DNA from: JBBFMJ01 sp037441225
GTDB taxonomy: Bacteria > Acidobacteriota > Thermoanaerobaculia > UBA2201
Reading direction: 5' to 3'
DNA length: 32,400 bases
NCBI GenBank assembly: GCA_037441225.1
Contig: JBBISU010000032.1
Coordinates: forward strand, 1 to 32,400
Positions 16,827 through 23,944 of this stretch are shown piece after piece; positions within the stretch are counted from its first letter, which is position 1, and every line of letters starts with the position of its first letter. The notes beneath the pieces are model-generated. The model made no database searches. It saw only the letters and a program-made list of their open reading frames with translations, and was not told where the DNA came from. A program made the position numbers and the translations under genes.

Positions 16827-17180
16827 ATGGAAATTCCAATTAAAGGCAATAGTATGGAGCCTTTTTTGATAGAAGGTGATCTGGTAAAAGTTGTCCCCAA
16901 AAAATTTTATTTTTTTGGAGATATATTGCTTTTTTTTAATTTTTATGGTAAGGTCTGGTGCCATAGATTTATTGGAATAAGTTTCAAAGAAGGAAGTGTT
17001 TTTTTTCATTTAAAAGGGGATAATAGCAAAAAAAAAGAAACAATACCTTATTCAAATATAATTGGAAAGGTTGTTTCAATCCAAAGAAATGGTGAAGTTT
17101 TAAAGATTAATAAAGTAAAAAATTTTTATTTATGGTTAAAAAATTTATGGGAAATATTAATGAAAAAAACAGAAAATTAG
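16827..17180 (+). CDS. Soluble S24/S26-type peptidase, candidate leader peptidase
   Basis: The 117-residue protein is a minimal signal-peptidase fold. KGNSMEPFLIEGD (6-18) carries the catalytic-type Ser9, FGDILLFF (30-37) follows, VWCHRFIGI (43-51) carries His46 where Ser-His (Sec11-type) enzymes have their base, and KGDN (63-66) with Asp65 matches the KGDN box. The Lys of bacterial LepB is not evident. There is no hydrophobic N-terminal anchor, so unlike a general signal peptidase it should be cytoplasmic. Similar small S26 proteins occur beside PqqD/HprK-like RiPP genes in other bacteria. By context it may cleave the leader of the 43-residue peptide at 19400. This is inference; cleavage has not been shown. 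Confidence 0.75.
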   Translation: MEIPIKGNSMEPFLIEGDLVKVVPKKFYFFGDILLFFNFYGKVWCHRFIGISFKEGSVFFHLKGDNSKKKETIPYSNIIGKVVSIQRNGEVLKINKVKNFYLWLKNLWEILMKKTEN

Positions 17181-18040
17181 AAATTGATAAAAACTTTTTT
17201 AAAAATTTAAATGAAGAAATTGAAGGCAAAGATTTTTACTTTTCTTTGGGGTTTTTTTCTATAAAATTAAAATTGGAAAAAGAAATTTATGATGTTATTT
17301 CAAAAAGATTTGAAAACAAAAAGGGTGCTTTTTCTGTGGAACCAAAAATTTATAGGTCTCCAATTTCTCATTTCAAATATAAAGTTGGAAATCCAGTAAT
17401 TTATAATATAGATTTTATTGAAAATAAAAATAAATTGATATTTTATGGATATAATTTTGCTTCTTATATAGATTTTGAAAATCTGGAAAAACCAATTTTA
17501 GCATTAGGTGATGTGGATAAAAATATATTATCGGGTGAAATTGAAAATTTTTTGAGGGTTTATTCTGGTTTGGTACTGCTAAGATTTAATTCATTTCTAT
17601 TTCATTCATCGGCTGTTTTAATTGAAAAGGAGGCATATGTTTTTTTTGGTCCTTCTGGTGCAGGCAAATCTACAATTGTAAATTTTTTCAAAAATGAAGG
17701 TTTCCCTGTTTTGTCTGATGATTTAAATATTCTAATTCTTAAGAAGGACTTAAAAATAATGTCATCCCCATATCTTTCTGAGATTGATAAAGCAGAAGAA
17801 GGTATAATGCCTGTGAAAAAAATTTATTATTTAAAAAAGGATAAAGAAAATTTTATAGAAAAAGTAGATTTATTGTCCCAAAAAGCTTATGTATTCTCTT
17901 CTCTTCCTGTACTGAATTCAATCAAATACTTCCAAAATGAAATATTTTTCATTATTTCAAATATTATTAAATTAAAGGAAGTTGAAGTTTTGCATTTTAA
18001 AAAAGATAAGGAGATAGTAAAATGGCTTCAATCAATTTAG
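17132..18040 (+). CDS. HprK-like kinase of a RiPP cluster
   Basis: The 302-residue protein matches the HPr-kinase-like family found with PqqD genes, not the true HPr kinase/phosphorylase. An N-terminal variable domain (1-150) precedes FLFHSSAVLI (156-164), the P-loop GPSGAGKST (173-181) and VLSDDL (193-198), the typical block order. In lasso clusters related kinases phosphorylate a serine at the precursor C-terminus. The candidate precursor here also ends in Ser, making it a possible substrate. The start is uncertain: ATG 17132 overlaps the peptidase gene by 49 bp, and ATG 17147 is a shorter alternative. Neither has a good ribosome binding site. It overlaps pqqD by 19 bp. Confidence 0.8.
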   Translation: MVKKFMGNINEKNRKLEIDKNFFKNLNEEIEGKDFYFSLGFFSIKLKLEKEIYDVISKRFENKKGAFSVEPKIYRSPISHFKYKVGNPVIYNIDFIENKNKLIFYGYNFASYIDFENLEKPILALGDVDKNILSGEIENFLRVYSGLVLLRFNSFLFHSSAVLIEKEAYVFFGPSGAGKSTIVNFFKNEGFPVLSDDLNILILKKDLKIMSSPYLSEIDKAEEGIMPVKKIYYLKKDKENFIEKVDLLSQKAYVFSSLPVLNSIKYFQNEIFFIISNIIKLKEVEVLHFKKDKEIVKWLQSI

Positions 18041-18303
18041 ACACAATTTTGAGAAGAAATAAGGAAACAAGGTACACAAAAGTAGAAGAAGGAGGTCTTG
18101 TAATAAAACACGACACAGCTGAAATTTTAACTTTTAATCCGGTTGCCATTGATATCTTTGATAGATTGGATGGTAAAAAAACTGTTGGCAAATTATTAAA
18201 AGAAATTTTAAAAGAATACGATGTAGATGAAGAAGAAGCAAAAAAAGATATATTAGAATTTTTAAAAGAATTGTTAGTTAAAAATCTAATTGAAATAAAA
18301 TGA
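18022..18303 (+). CDS. PqqD-family RiPP recognition element protein
   Basis: The 93-residue protein has the PqqD fold signature: a strand region ending GGLVIKHDTAEILTFNP, then AIDIFDRLDGKKTVGKLL, and helices ending in FLKELLVKNLIEI. This is the stand-alone RiPP recognition element, which binds a leader peptide and presents it to a maturase. The ATG at 18022 is supported by AAGGAG (18008-18013) 8 nt upstream. It overlaps the kinase gene by 19 bp and the radical SAM gene by 4 bp (ATGA), strong evidence for coupled expression. Its likely ligand is the peptide at 19400. It is not for PQQ synthesis, since no pqqA, pqqC or pqqE-type set is present. Confidence 0.9.
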   Translation: MASINLDTILRRNKETRYTKVEEGGLVIKHDTAEILTFNPVAIDIFDRLDGKKTVGKLLKEILKEYDVDEEEAKKDILEFLKELLVKNLIEIK

Positions 18304-19331
18304 ATTATAAAGAATTCATAAAAAAATGCTGGGAAAACCATCGGCTTTTATCTTTAATGTTAGAGCTTACCTTTGCATGCCAATTTAGATGTCCATTTTG
18401 TTATAATGAAAAACAAAAAAATGGGAAGAAATTAAGTTTAGAAAAATATAGGGAAATTTTAAAGGAAGCAAAAAGTGAAGGTGCTTTATATCTTACATTG
18501 ACAGGCGGAGAACCAACTTTATCAAAGATTTTCTTTCCTCTCTGCAAAATAGCAAACAACTTAAATTATTCAATTAGAATAAAGTCAAATGGCTATGGGT
18601 GGGATAAAGATTTTGTAAAAAGATTAAAAGATGAAGTTAATCCCTTTAATGTTGATTTATCAATCCATGGAGCAAAAAGCAAAACCTTTGAGAAAATTAC
18701 TGGAATAAAAGGTTCTTTTAAAAATTTTTTGGAAACAGTAGAAAATTTGAAAAAGGAAAATATAAGGATTGTCTTTAAGTTTCCTGTGAATTCTATAAAT
18801 GAGGAAGAAATTGATGAAGTTTTTAAATTATCAAAAAATTTAGAGATAAAAATAGAACCTTTTGCTGAAATAAGCCCAAAGGATGGTGGAAAAATAGATC
18901 CTTTGATATTTATTCCTTCAAAAGAAGGGATAAAGAGAATTTATGAAAATTTAAAAAAAGGAAGAAATAATGAAGGGAAAAAATTTTTATCAGAAGAAGA
19001 AACTGATAATTTAGATATAGAAGCTGAATTTGTATGCGGTGCTGGTATCTCTTCTTTGGATATTGATCCCTTTGGTAATGTATATCCTTGTGTTGCTTGG
19101 AGGAGATGCCTTGGAAATTTATGGTATAAAAGTTTGAGCCAAATATGGCATTCAAAAGAAACAAAAAAAATTATTGAATTAAATAAAAAGGCAAAGAAGA
19201 GAAAAGATTTTGTAAAGGTATTAAAAGGTGAATTATTTTGCCCAGGAAGAGCTGAAAGTCAATATAAAAATCCTTTATTGATTTATCCAGATTGTTTAAA
19301 AATTGCAATTATAAGAAAAAATTTAAAATAA
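18300..19331 (+). CDS. Radical SAM/SPASM peptide maturase
   Basis: The 343-residue enzyme has a classical radical SAM core: CX3CX2C cluster ligands Cys27, Cys31 and Cys34 in ACQFRCPFCY, the SAM-binding TGGEP at 68-72, and DLSIHGA (119-125). The C-terminal SPASM region has CGAGISSLDIDPFGNVYPC (Cys246, Cys264), Cys270, Cys314 and Cys332, enough to bind at least one auxiliary [4Fe-4S] cluster. SPASM enzymes next to PqqD proteins usually make carbon-sulfur or carbon-carbon links in small peptides (sactionine, ranthipeptide, PqqE-like). The four-base overlap with pqqD and the peptide gene 68 bp downstream point to that job. The exact bond made is unknown. Confidence 0.88.
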   Translation: MNYKEFIKKCWENHRLLSLMLELTFACQFRCPFCYNEKQKNGKKLSLEKYREILKEAKSEGALYLTLTGGEPTLSKIFFPLCKIANNLNYSIRIKSNGYGWDKDFVKRLKDEVNPFNVDLSIHGAKSKTFEKITGIKGSFKNFLETVENLKKENIRIVFKFPVNSINEEEIDEVFKLSKNLEIKIEPFAEISPKDGGKIDPLIFIPSKEGIKRIYENLKKGRNNEGKKFLSEEETDNLDIEAEFVCGAGISSLDIDPFGNVYPCVAWRRCLGNLWYKSLSQIWHSKETKKIIELNKKAKKRKDFVKVLKGELFCPGRAESQYKNPLLIYPDCLKIAIIRKNLK

Positions 19332-19339
19332 AATACCAC

Positions 19340-19368
19340 TTGACAAGGCATTTTTTTTGAATTATAAT
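19340..19368 (+). promoter_or_regulatory. Consensus sigma-70 promoter of the precursor peptide
   Basis: TTGACA (19340-19345) and TATAAT (19363-19368) are both exact consensus and are separated by exactly 17 nt. It lies between the radical SAM stop and the peptide start, so the peptide has its own strong promoter. It is the only complete consensus -35/-10 pair I found in the window. Confidence 0.85.
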
Positions 19369-19385
19369 ATTATGAAAATTAAATG

Positions 19386-19392
19386 AAAGGAG
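19386..19392 (+). promoter_or_regulatory. Ribosome binding site of the precursor peptide
   Basis: AAAGGAG sits 7 nt before the ATG at 19400, an ideal spacing. It fixes the start of a gene short enough to be missed by standard gene calling. Confidence 0.8.
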
Positions 19393-19399
19393 ATTAGAT

Positions 19400-19531
19400 A
19401 TGAAGAATAAAAAGAGATACGAGAGACCAAGGATTATTGAATCTACAAAATTGGAAGCAATTGCAGGACTTTGTACACCAGCACCTCCAGGGAAATCATC
19501 AAGTGAAAGTTGTACAAATATAATGTCATAG
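19400..19531 (+). CDS. Candidate RiPP precursor peptide, 43 residues
   Basis: ATG at 19400, TAG at 19529-19531. The leader is basic (MKNKKRYERPRII): Tyr7, Pro10 and Ile12 form YxxPxI, the motif PqqD/lasso-B1-type recognition domains bind. A helical stretch (residues 14-22) leads to Ala-Gly at 22-23, then a core from about Leu24 to Ser43. The core holds Cys25 and Cys38, a proline-rich segment (PAPPG, 27-31), a Ser cluster (33-35 and 37) and a C-terminal Ser43. A natural cleavage point would be around Gly23. A consensus promoter, a strong ribosome binding site and an adjacent PqqD, radical SAM, kinase and peptidase make this very likely a modified-peptide precursor. Codon use matches the host. 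The final structure and activity are unknown. It resembles lasso-family leaders, but no lasso cyclase or B2 protease is nearby. Confidence 0.82.
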   Translation: MKNKKRYERPRIIESTKLEAIAGLCTPAPPGKSSSESCTNIMS

Positions 19532-19610
19532 CTAAAAATTCTTTGCTTATTAATAACATACTTGTAATTGCGGGAGAATTCTAAATCTGTAAAATAACAA
19601 AGTTTTAGCT
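19530..19610 (+). other. Long-loop inverted repeat after the precursor
   Basis: AGCTAAAA (19530-19537) pairs with TTTTAGCT (19603-19610), and inside it CTTTG (19541-19545) pairs with CAAAG (19598-19602). The stem starts at the precursor stop codon and encloses about 50 nt. No U-tract follows directly, so it is not a classic terminator. It could protect the 3' end of a short abundant mRNA or be a small RNA. The rest of the 19532-19693 gap shows no open frame with a ribosome binding site. Confidence 0.35.
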
Positions 19611-19680
19611 TAGTAGCATTTGAGTTTTTGAAATAATTAAAAGATAAAAGGTTGGATTTGTTATAATTTTAAGTATTTTT

Positions 19681-19686
19681 TAACAT
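19681..19686 (+). promoter_or_regulatory. Candidate leaderless -10 box, serine hydrolase gene
   Basis: TAACAT ends 7 nt before the GTG start at 19694, with no Shine-Dalgarno between. It fits the TANNNT-short-gap pattern of other genes here, but the match to consensus is weak. Confidence 0.25.
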
Positions 19687-19693
19687 TAAAAAA

Positions 19694-20665
19694 GTGGAAG
19701 AAATTTTTAATTTTTTAACCTCTCTTAATTATATAGCAGCTTTTGGGGAGAGGGAAGGAAGTTGTTTTATCTTTTTTAAAGGGTATTCTTTGGTTTTTCC
19801 AAGAAAGGTTAAAATGAAAAAAGATACAATCTTTGACCTTGCTTCTCTTACAAAACCATTGATTACAGCAAATTTATTTAGAATATTGAAAATTGATTTA
19901 TCAACTCCTTTTGAATTAAAGGATTTAGAAAAATTCCCTTTTGGATTGCCAAAACTGATAGATCTAATAAACCACAGATCAGGGCTTTTAAGCTGGTACC
20001 CACTTTCCCTTTTATCAAAAAAGCCGGAAGAAGCAATAAAAAAAATCCCTTCCCTTCAAACTTGTGCCCCTGGCTCTAAAACAGAATATTCTTGTTTGGG
20101 ATACATACTTTTAGGAAAATGGCTGGAAGAAAATTTTGGGAAGAAATTGGAAGAATTAGTGGAAGAAAAAATTATAAAAACATTTAAATTGGAAAGTAAA
20201 ATTTTCTTCCCCTTTAAAAATCAAGTAAATAAATTAAAAGTGGCAGGAACCGAATTTGGCAATAGAATAGAAAGGGAAAAATCAGCTTTTAAAATAAAAA
20301 AGAGGAAAAGCCCAATATGGGGAGAAGTCCACGATGGGAATGCTTTCTTTTTAGGAGGTTGTGCAGGTAATGCTGGTCTTTTTGGAACTTGTAAAGGTGT
20401 TTTTAAATTAGCAAAAAGTATATGGTTTGATAGTTTTGAGGGGAAGGAAGGTGAATATTTTTATGGCTTAAAAATTGGAGGTGGTGAAACTGTTTTTCCT
20501 AAAGGCACATTAGGCCATACTGGATTTACTGGAACAAGTTTTTGTTTACATATTAAAAAAAATTATATTTCAGTTCTTTTGACAAATCGTTTGCATTCAA
20601 GAAAACCTGAAGATATAAGTTCTTATAGAAAAAAATTTCACTCCTTCATTGAAAGTTTAGTATAA
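19694..20665 (+). CDS. Beta-lactamase-fold serine hydrolase
   Basis: The 323-residue protein belongs to the class C beta-lactamase/penicillin-binding-like hydrolases. Ser51 and Lys54 form SxxK in DLASLTKPL. Y132-S-C fills the usual YxN position (Asn replaced by Cys). HRSG (94-97), a GEVHDGNAFFLGGCAGNAG segment (210-228) and GHTGFTG (274-280) match the family, especially the cytoplasmic GxVHDxNA group. No signal peptide is seen, so it is probably cytoplasmic, with an esterase, peptidase or cell-wall-fragment role more likely than antibiotic resistance. The start is a GTG without a Shine-Dalgarno. It lies downstream of the peptide gene, but I see no firm reason to make it part of the RiPP system. 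Confidence 0.8.
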   Translation: MEEIFNFLTSLNYIAAFGEREGSCFIFFKGYSLVFPRKVKMKKDTIFDLASLTKPLITANLFRILKIDLSTPFELKDLEKFPFGLPKLIDLINHRSGLLSWYPLSLLSKKPEEAIKKIPSLQTCAPGSKTEYSCLGYILLGKWLEENFGKKLEELVEEKIIKTFKLESKIFFPFKNQVNKLKVAGTEFGNRIEREKSAFKIKKRKSPIWGEVHDGNAFFLGGCAGNAGLFGTCKGVFKLAKSIWFDSFEGKEGEYFYGLKIGGGETVFPKGTLGHTGFTGTSFCLHIKKNYISVLLTNRLHSRKPEDISSYRKKFHSFIESLV

Positions 20666-20666
20666 T
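20661..20666 (+). promoter_or_regulatory. Leaderless -10 box before the PPC gene
   Basis: TATAAT ends 6 nt before the ATG at 20673 with no ribosome binding site. It overlaps the stop region of the preceding hydrolase gene. Confidence 0.5.
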
Positions 20667-20672
20667 TTAGTT

Positions 20673-21113
20673 ATGCATTTTGATTTTTTTGAGCCCTTTT
20701 ATTTATTAAGGCTTTTAAGGGGAGAAGAATTAATAACTTCTTTAAAAAATTTTGCAAAAAAAGAAAATATCCCTGCGGGTTTGTTGTGGGGTATTGGGGC
20801 AATGGAAGAGGTTGAGATTGGCTATTTTGACGATAAAAAGAAAGATTATATAAGGAAGAAATTTAGAAAGTCAGTTGAAATTTTATCTTTGCAAGGGAGT
20901 ATTTCCTGGATTGAAAACAAGCCTTATATTCATATTCATTGTGTAATAGGAGATCAAAATTTGAAATGTTTTGGAGGACATTTTTTTAAAGGTAAAATAA
21001 CTGCTACAGCTGAAATTTATATATATAAATTAAAGAAAAAAATTTTTAGGATAAAAGATGAAAAAGAACCTTTTTATTTTCTAAATCTTAAAAAGAATTA
21101 TATAAAGGAATAA
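20673..21113 (+). CDS. PPC/DUF296 domain protein
   Basis: The 146-residue protein is a stand-alone PPC domain (plants and prokaryotes conserved, DUF296). It shows the family's N-terminal RLLRGEELITSLKNFA, AGLLWGIGAMEEVEIGYFD, and YIHIHCVIGDQNLKCFGGHFF, whose His residues (IHIH, GGH) bind a metal in solved structures of the family. No AT-hook is present, unlike the plant DNA-binding versions. The function in bacteria is not established. It ends 2 bp before the acyl-CoA synthetase gene and may be co-transcribed with it. Confidence 0.85.
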   Translation: MHFDFFEPFYLLRLLRGEELITSLKNFAKKENIPAGLLWGIGAMEEVEIGYFDDKKKDYIRKKFRKSVEILSLQGSISWIENKPYIHIHCVIGDQNLKCFGGHFFKGKITATAEIYIYKLKKKIFRIKDEKEPFYFLNLKKNYIKE

Positions 21114-21115
21114 TT

Positions 21116-22888
21116 ATGAATACCATTGCTTCCATTTTTTTTCAATCGCTTTCCTGGGAAAAAGATGATGCGATTTATTATCATAACGGAAAAGAATTTG
21201 TTTCCCTTTCTTCAAAGGAACTCTATGATGAAGTTTCTTTTATATCTTATGGTTTAAGAAGCTTAGGAGTTGATTGGGGGGATAGGATTGCAATCCTTTC
21301 AGAAACTTCTCATTATTGGCTAATAATGGATCTGGCAATTTTATGTATGGGAGGAGTAACCGTTCCTTTGTATCCAACCTGGCCCTCTTCTTATATAATT
21401 GATTTGCTGAAAAGAGCAAAAGCAAAGGGATGTTTTTTTTCTTCACAAAAGCAGTTGGAAAAGGTATTTCCTTTTAAAGATAAATTTGAAGATTTGAAAT
21501 TTTTTATTTCAAAAGATAAACTTTCAGAGGAGGTCTTATCTTTTGAAGAGTTAAAAGAATTGGGCAAAAAATATAAGGAAAAAGCAAAAGATGATTTTAA
21601 AGAAAGAGCCCTTCTTATAAATCCTGATCAAATGGCTACCATAATTTTTACCTCAGGAACAACTGGGGTTCCCAAAGGTGTAATTTTGACACATTCTAAT
21701 ATATCATCTAATGTAGAAGAATCCTTAAAGTTATTTGAAATTGGTCCAAAAGATATTGCACTAAGTTTTCTTCCTCTTTCTCATATCTTAGAAAGAATGG
21801 TCACCTATACATATTTGAAAGCAGGCGCATCTATTGCTTATGCTCGTTCTCTTGATACTCTTATGGAAGATTTTGCTTTAATCAAACCAACAATTTTTGT
21901 TGCAGTCCCAAGGTTCTATGAAAAAATGATTAAAACAATTAAAGAAAAGGTTGGACAAAGCAAAATAAAAAATAGTATATTTTATGGCGCAAGCCGTTTG
22001 GCAGAGAAAATCTCTGAGTATATAGAGAAAAATCAAAGATTGCCTTTTATAATAAAACTAAAAAGAAAATTTTATGATCTTATATTTTACAGAAGAATCA
22101 AAAATGGTTTAGGCGGTAAGTTAAAGTTTTGCATATCAGGAGGTGCACCGCTTGATAAAAAAATTCTTTCTTTTTTCTTAGGCTCTGGTATTAGAATTTA
22201 TGAAGGTTATGGATTGACAGAGACTTCTCCTGTTATAAGTGCAAACTATGATAAAAATATAAAAATTGGTTCAGTTGGTAAGGTCTTAAAAAATTTGGAA
22301 GTAAAAATTGCAGAAGATGGTGAGATCCTTGTAAAAGGTCCAAGTGTATTTAAAGGTTATTTAGACGATCCAATTTCTACTGCTGAAAGTTTTGCACCGG
22401 GTGGCTTTTTTAAGACAGGTGATATTGGTTTTATAGATGATGATGGATATTTATCTATTACTGATAGAAAGAAGGATTTAATAATTACTGCTGGGGGAAA
22501 AAACATTGCACCACAGCCAATTGAAAATAAGATTAAAGAAAAAGACGGTGTGAGTTTTGCAATACTGATTGGGGACAAAAAGCCCTATCTTATCGTTTTA
22601 ATTGCACCTGATTTTGTTTTTTTAAAGGAGTGGGCAAAAAGGGAAGGGCTTGAGGATTTAAAGTTGGAGGAACTTTTAACCAATGAGAAAGTAAAAGAAT
22701 ATTATAAAAAAATAATAGATGAAGCCACAAAGGATTTAGCTCCTTATGAAGTTCCAAAAAAAATTGGTTTTATTCCAACAGAACTTACAATTGAGAAGGG
22801 TTTTTTAACTCCTACATTAAAAGTTAAAAGAAGGGCAATTGAGGAAAGTTTTTCCTACTTAATAAATTTATTATATGAAGAAAAATAA
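21116..22888 (+). CDS. Long-chain acyl-CoA synthetase (AMP-forming)
   Basis: This 590-residue enzyme of the ANL superfamily activates a fatty acid with ATP and CoA through an acyl-AMP. Motifs are the P-loop-like TSGTTGVPKG (179-188), YEGYGLTET (362-370), TGD (434-436) and RKKDLIITAGGKNI (451-464). Overall length and motif variants resemble FadD15-type long-chain synthetases. It is followed without any gap by the thiolase-like and FadB-like genes, the usual company of a beta-oxidation enzyme. Because those two partners lack catalytic residues, its acyl-CoA product may serve another purpose. Weak AAGGA before the ATG. Confidence 0.93.
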   Translation: MNTIASIFFQSLSWEKDDAIYYHNGKEFVSLSSKELYDEVSFISYGLRSLGVDWGDRIAILSETSHYWLIMDLAILCMGGVTVPLYPTWPSSYIIDLLKRAKAKGCFFSSQKQLEKVFPFKDKFEDLKFFISKDKLSEEVLSFEELKELGKKYKEKAKDDFKERALLINPDQMATIIFTSGTTGVPKGVILTHSNISSNVEESLKLFEIGPKDIALSFLPLSHILERMVTYTYLKAGASIAYARSLDTLMEDFALIKPTIFVAVPRFYEKMIKTIKEKVGQSKIKNSIFYGASRLAEKISEYIEKNQRLPFIIKLKRKFYDLIFYRRIKNGLGGKLKFCISGGAPLDKKILSFFLGSGIRIYEGYGLTETSPVISANYDKNIKIGSVGKVLKNLEVKIAEDGEILVKGPSVFKGYLDDPISTAESFAPGGFFKTGDIGFIDDDGYLSITDRKKDLIITAGGKNIAPQPIENKIKEKDGVSFAILIGDKKPYLIVLIAPDFVFLKEWAKREGLEDLKLEELLTNEKVKEYYKKIIDEATKDLAPYEVPKKIGFIPTELTIEKGFLTPTLKVKRRAIEESFSYLINLLYEEK

Positions 22889-23944
22889 ATGAGGATTTTT
22901 ATCTCTGAATTTTTAACAACTCCTTTCTTGGATGAAAATCTAAAAGAAAATACTATTCCTTATTTGTTATTTGAAGAAGTTTTAAACAAGACAGGGATTT
23001 GCGAAAAAGAAATTGATTTAATATATTTATTTGGTGTTAAAGAAAAGGACATAAGAAAATTTTTTAAAAAAAATTCCCATTCAATTTTGAGCTTTGAAAA
23101 TAAAACTTCAACCATCGTATCTGCTTTTATATCTGCCTGTGAAATTTTAAAATTTAACAAAGCAAATGCTGTCTTATTTTTATCTTTAAATAATGAAAAA
23201 AGAAAAAATCCTTTTTTAAAGGAAAAAAATAAATATCTAAAAATAGCAAAAAAATTTGGAATAAATAGGCAAGTTTTAGATGAAATTTTAATTAAAAGTT
23301 ATTTTAATTTTGAGCAACTTTCTTCAAAGGAAACTCTAAAAGAGGTCTATCAACCTATTTTTTTTAAAAATGAAGACTTAAAAATTTTTTTTGAAGATCA
23401 TTTTTTTCTAAAAAATATCACAAGGGAAAATTTAAATTTAAGTAATTTGATATCTGATAAACCATGGGAAATATTTACTGAATATCATTTTGCAAAAAGT
23501 GCAACGGGAGGGACTGCTATAATCTTAGTAAATGAAGATTTTGTCAAGGATAAAAACTTAAAAGATCTTTCTGAAATTTATTTTTTTAGTTTTACAAGAG
23601 AAAAGAAACTTAGTTTTCCAATGAATTTTTTAGATTTACTTTCTCAAACAAAAGAATTTTATTATAAAGCTGTTTTTTCTTCTGTCCCTTGTATTTTTGA
23701 TGAGGTGTTGATTAGAAGTTTTTTCTCTGATGTAGGCCTTCAAAAGGAAGTTTTAAGTTATGCAATTACATTGGAAGAAATTAATCCCCTTGGAAGTGAT
23801 CTTTTTTGGGGTTGGGCTGATGGCTCTTGTTTTTTAAGGAGATTAGGATTTTTAAAAAAGTATTTACTATGGAAGAAAGGCAGAGGAATTCTTATAGAGA
23901 AAATCCCTTATGGTCCTTACTTTTTTTTGGAGGTTTCTGCTTAA
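22889..23944 (+). CDS. Thiolase-like protein lacking catalytic residues
   Basis: The 351-residue protein aligns by eye to thiolases but has lost the active site. The nucleophile block (NRxCASG) reads NKTSTIVSAF (71-80), with Ser74 where Cys should be. The GHPLG block reads NPLGSDLFWGWADG (299-312), with Trp309 for the catalytic His. The final C-x-GGG block is WKKGRG (328-333), without the second Cys. The linker TGGTAIILVNED (207-217) keeps the family form. It starts on the base after the acyl-CoA synthetase stop and is followed without a gap by a FadB-like gene. The frame is intact, so it looks like a maintained pseudoenzyme rather than a decayed gene. A structural or acyl-binding subunit role is inferred. 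Confidence 0.7.
   Translation: MRIFISEFLTTPFLDENLKENTIPYLLFEEVLNKTGICEKEIDLIYLFGVKEKDIRKFFKKNSHSILSFENKTSTIVSAFISACEILKFNKANAVLFLSLNNEKRKNPFLKEKNKYLKIAKKFGINRQVLDEILIKSYFNFEQLSSKETLKEVYQPIFFKNEDLKIFFEDHFFLKNITRENLNLSNLISDKPWEIFTEYHFAKSATGGTAIILVNEDFVKDKNLKDLSEIYFFSFTREKKLSFPMNFLDLLSQTKEFYYKAVFSSVPCIFDEVLIRSFFSDVGLQKEVLSYAITLEEINPLGSDLFWGWADGSCFLRRLGFLKKYLLWKKGRGILIEKIPYGPYFFLEVSA

Noticed and set aside
18022..18303. PqqD as evidence of PQQ cofactor synthesis
   Set aside because: No PqqA, PqqB, PqqC or PqqE-like gene set is present, and the downstream peptide lacks the Glu/Tyr pattern of PqqA.
16827..19531. Standard lasso peptide cluster
   Set aside because: The leader motif and kinase resemble lasso systems, but there is no asparagine-synthetase-like cyclase or B2 transglutaminase-like protease, and a radical SAM/SPASM enzyme is present instead.
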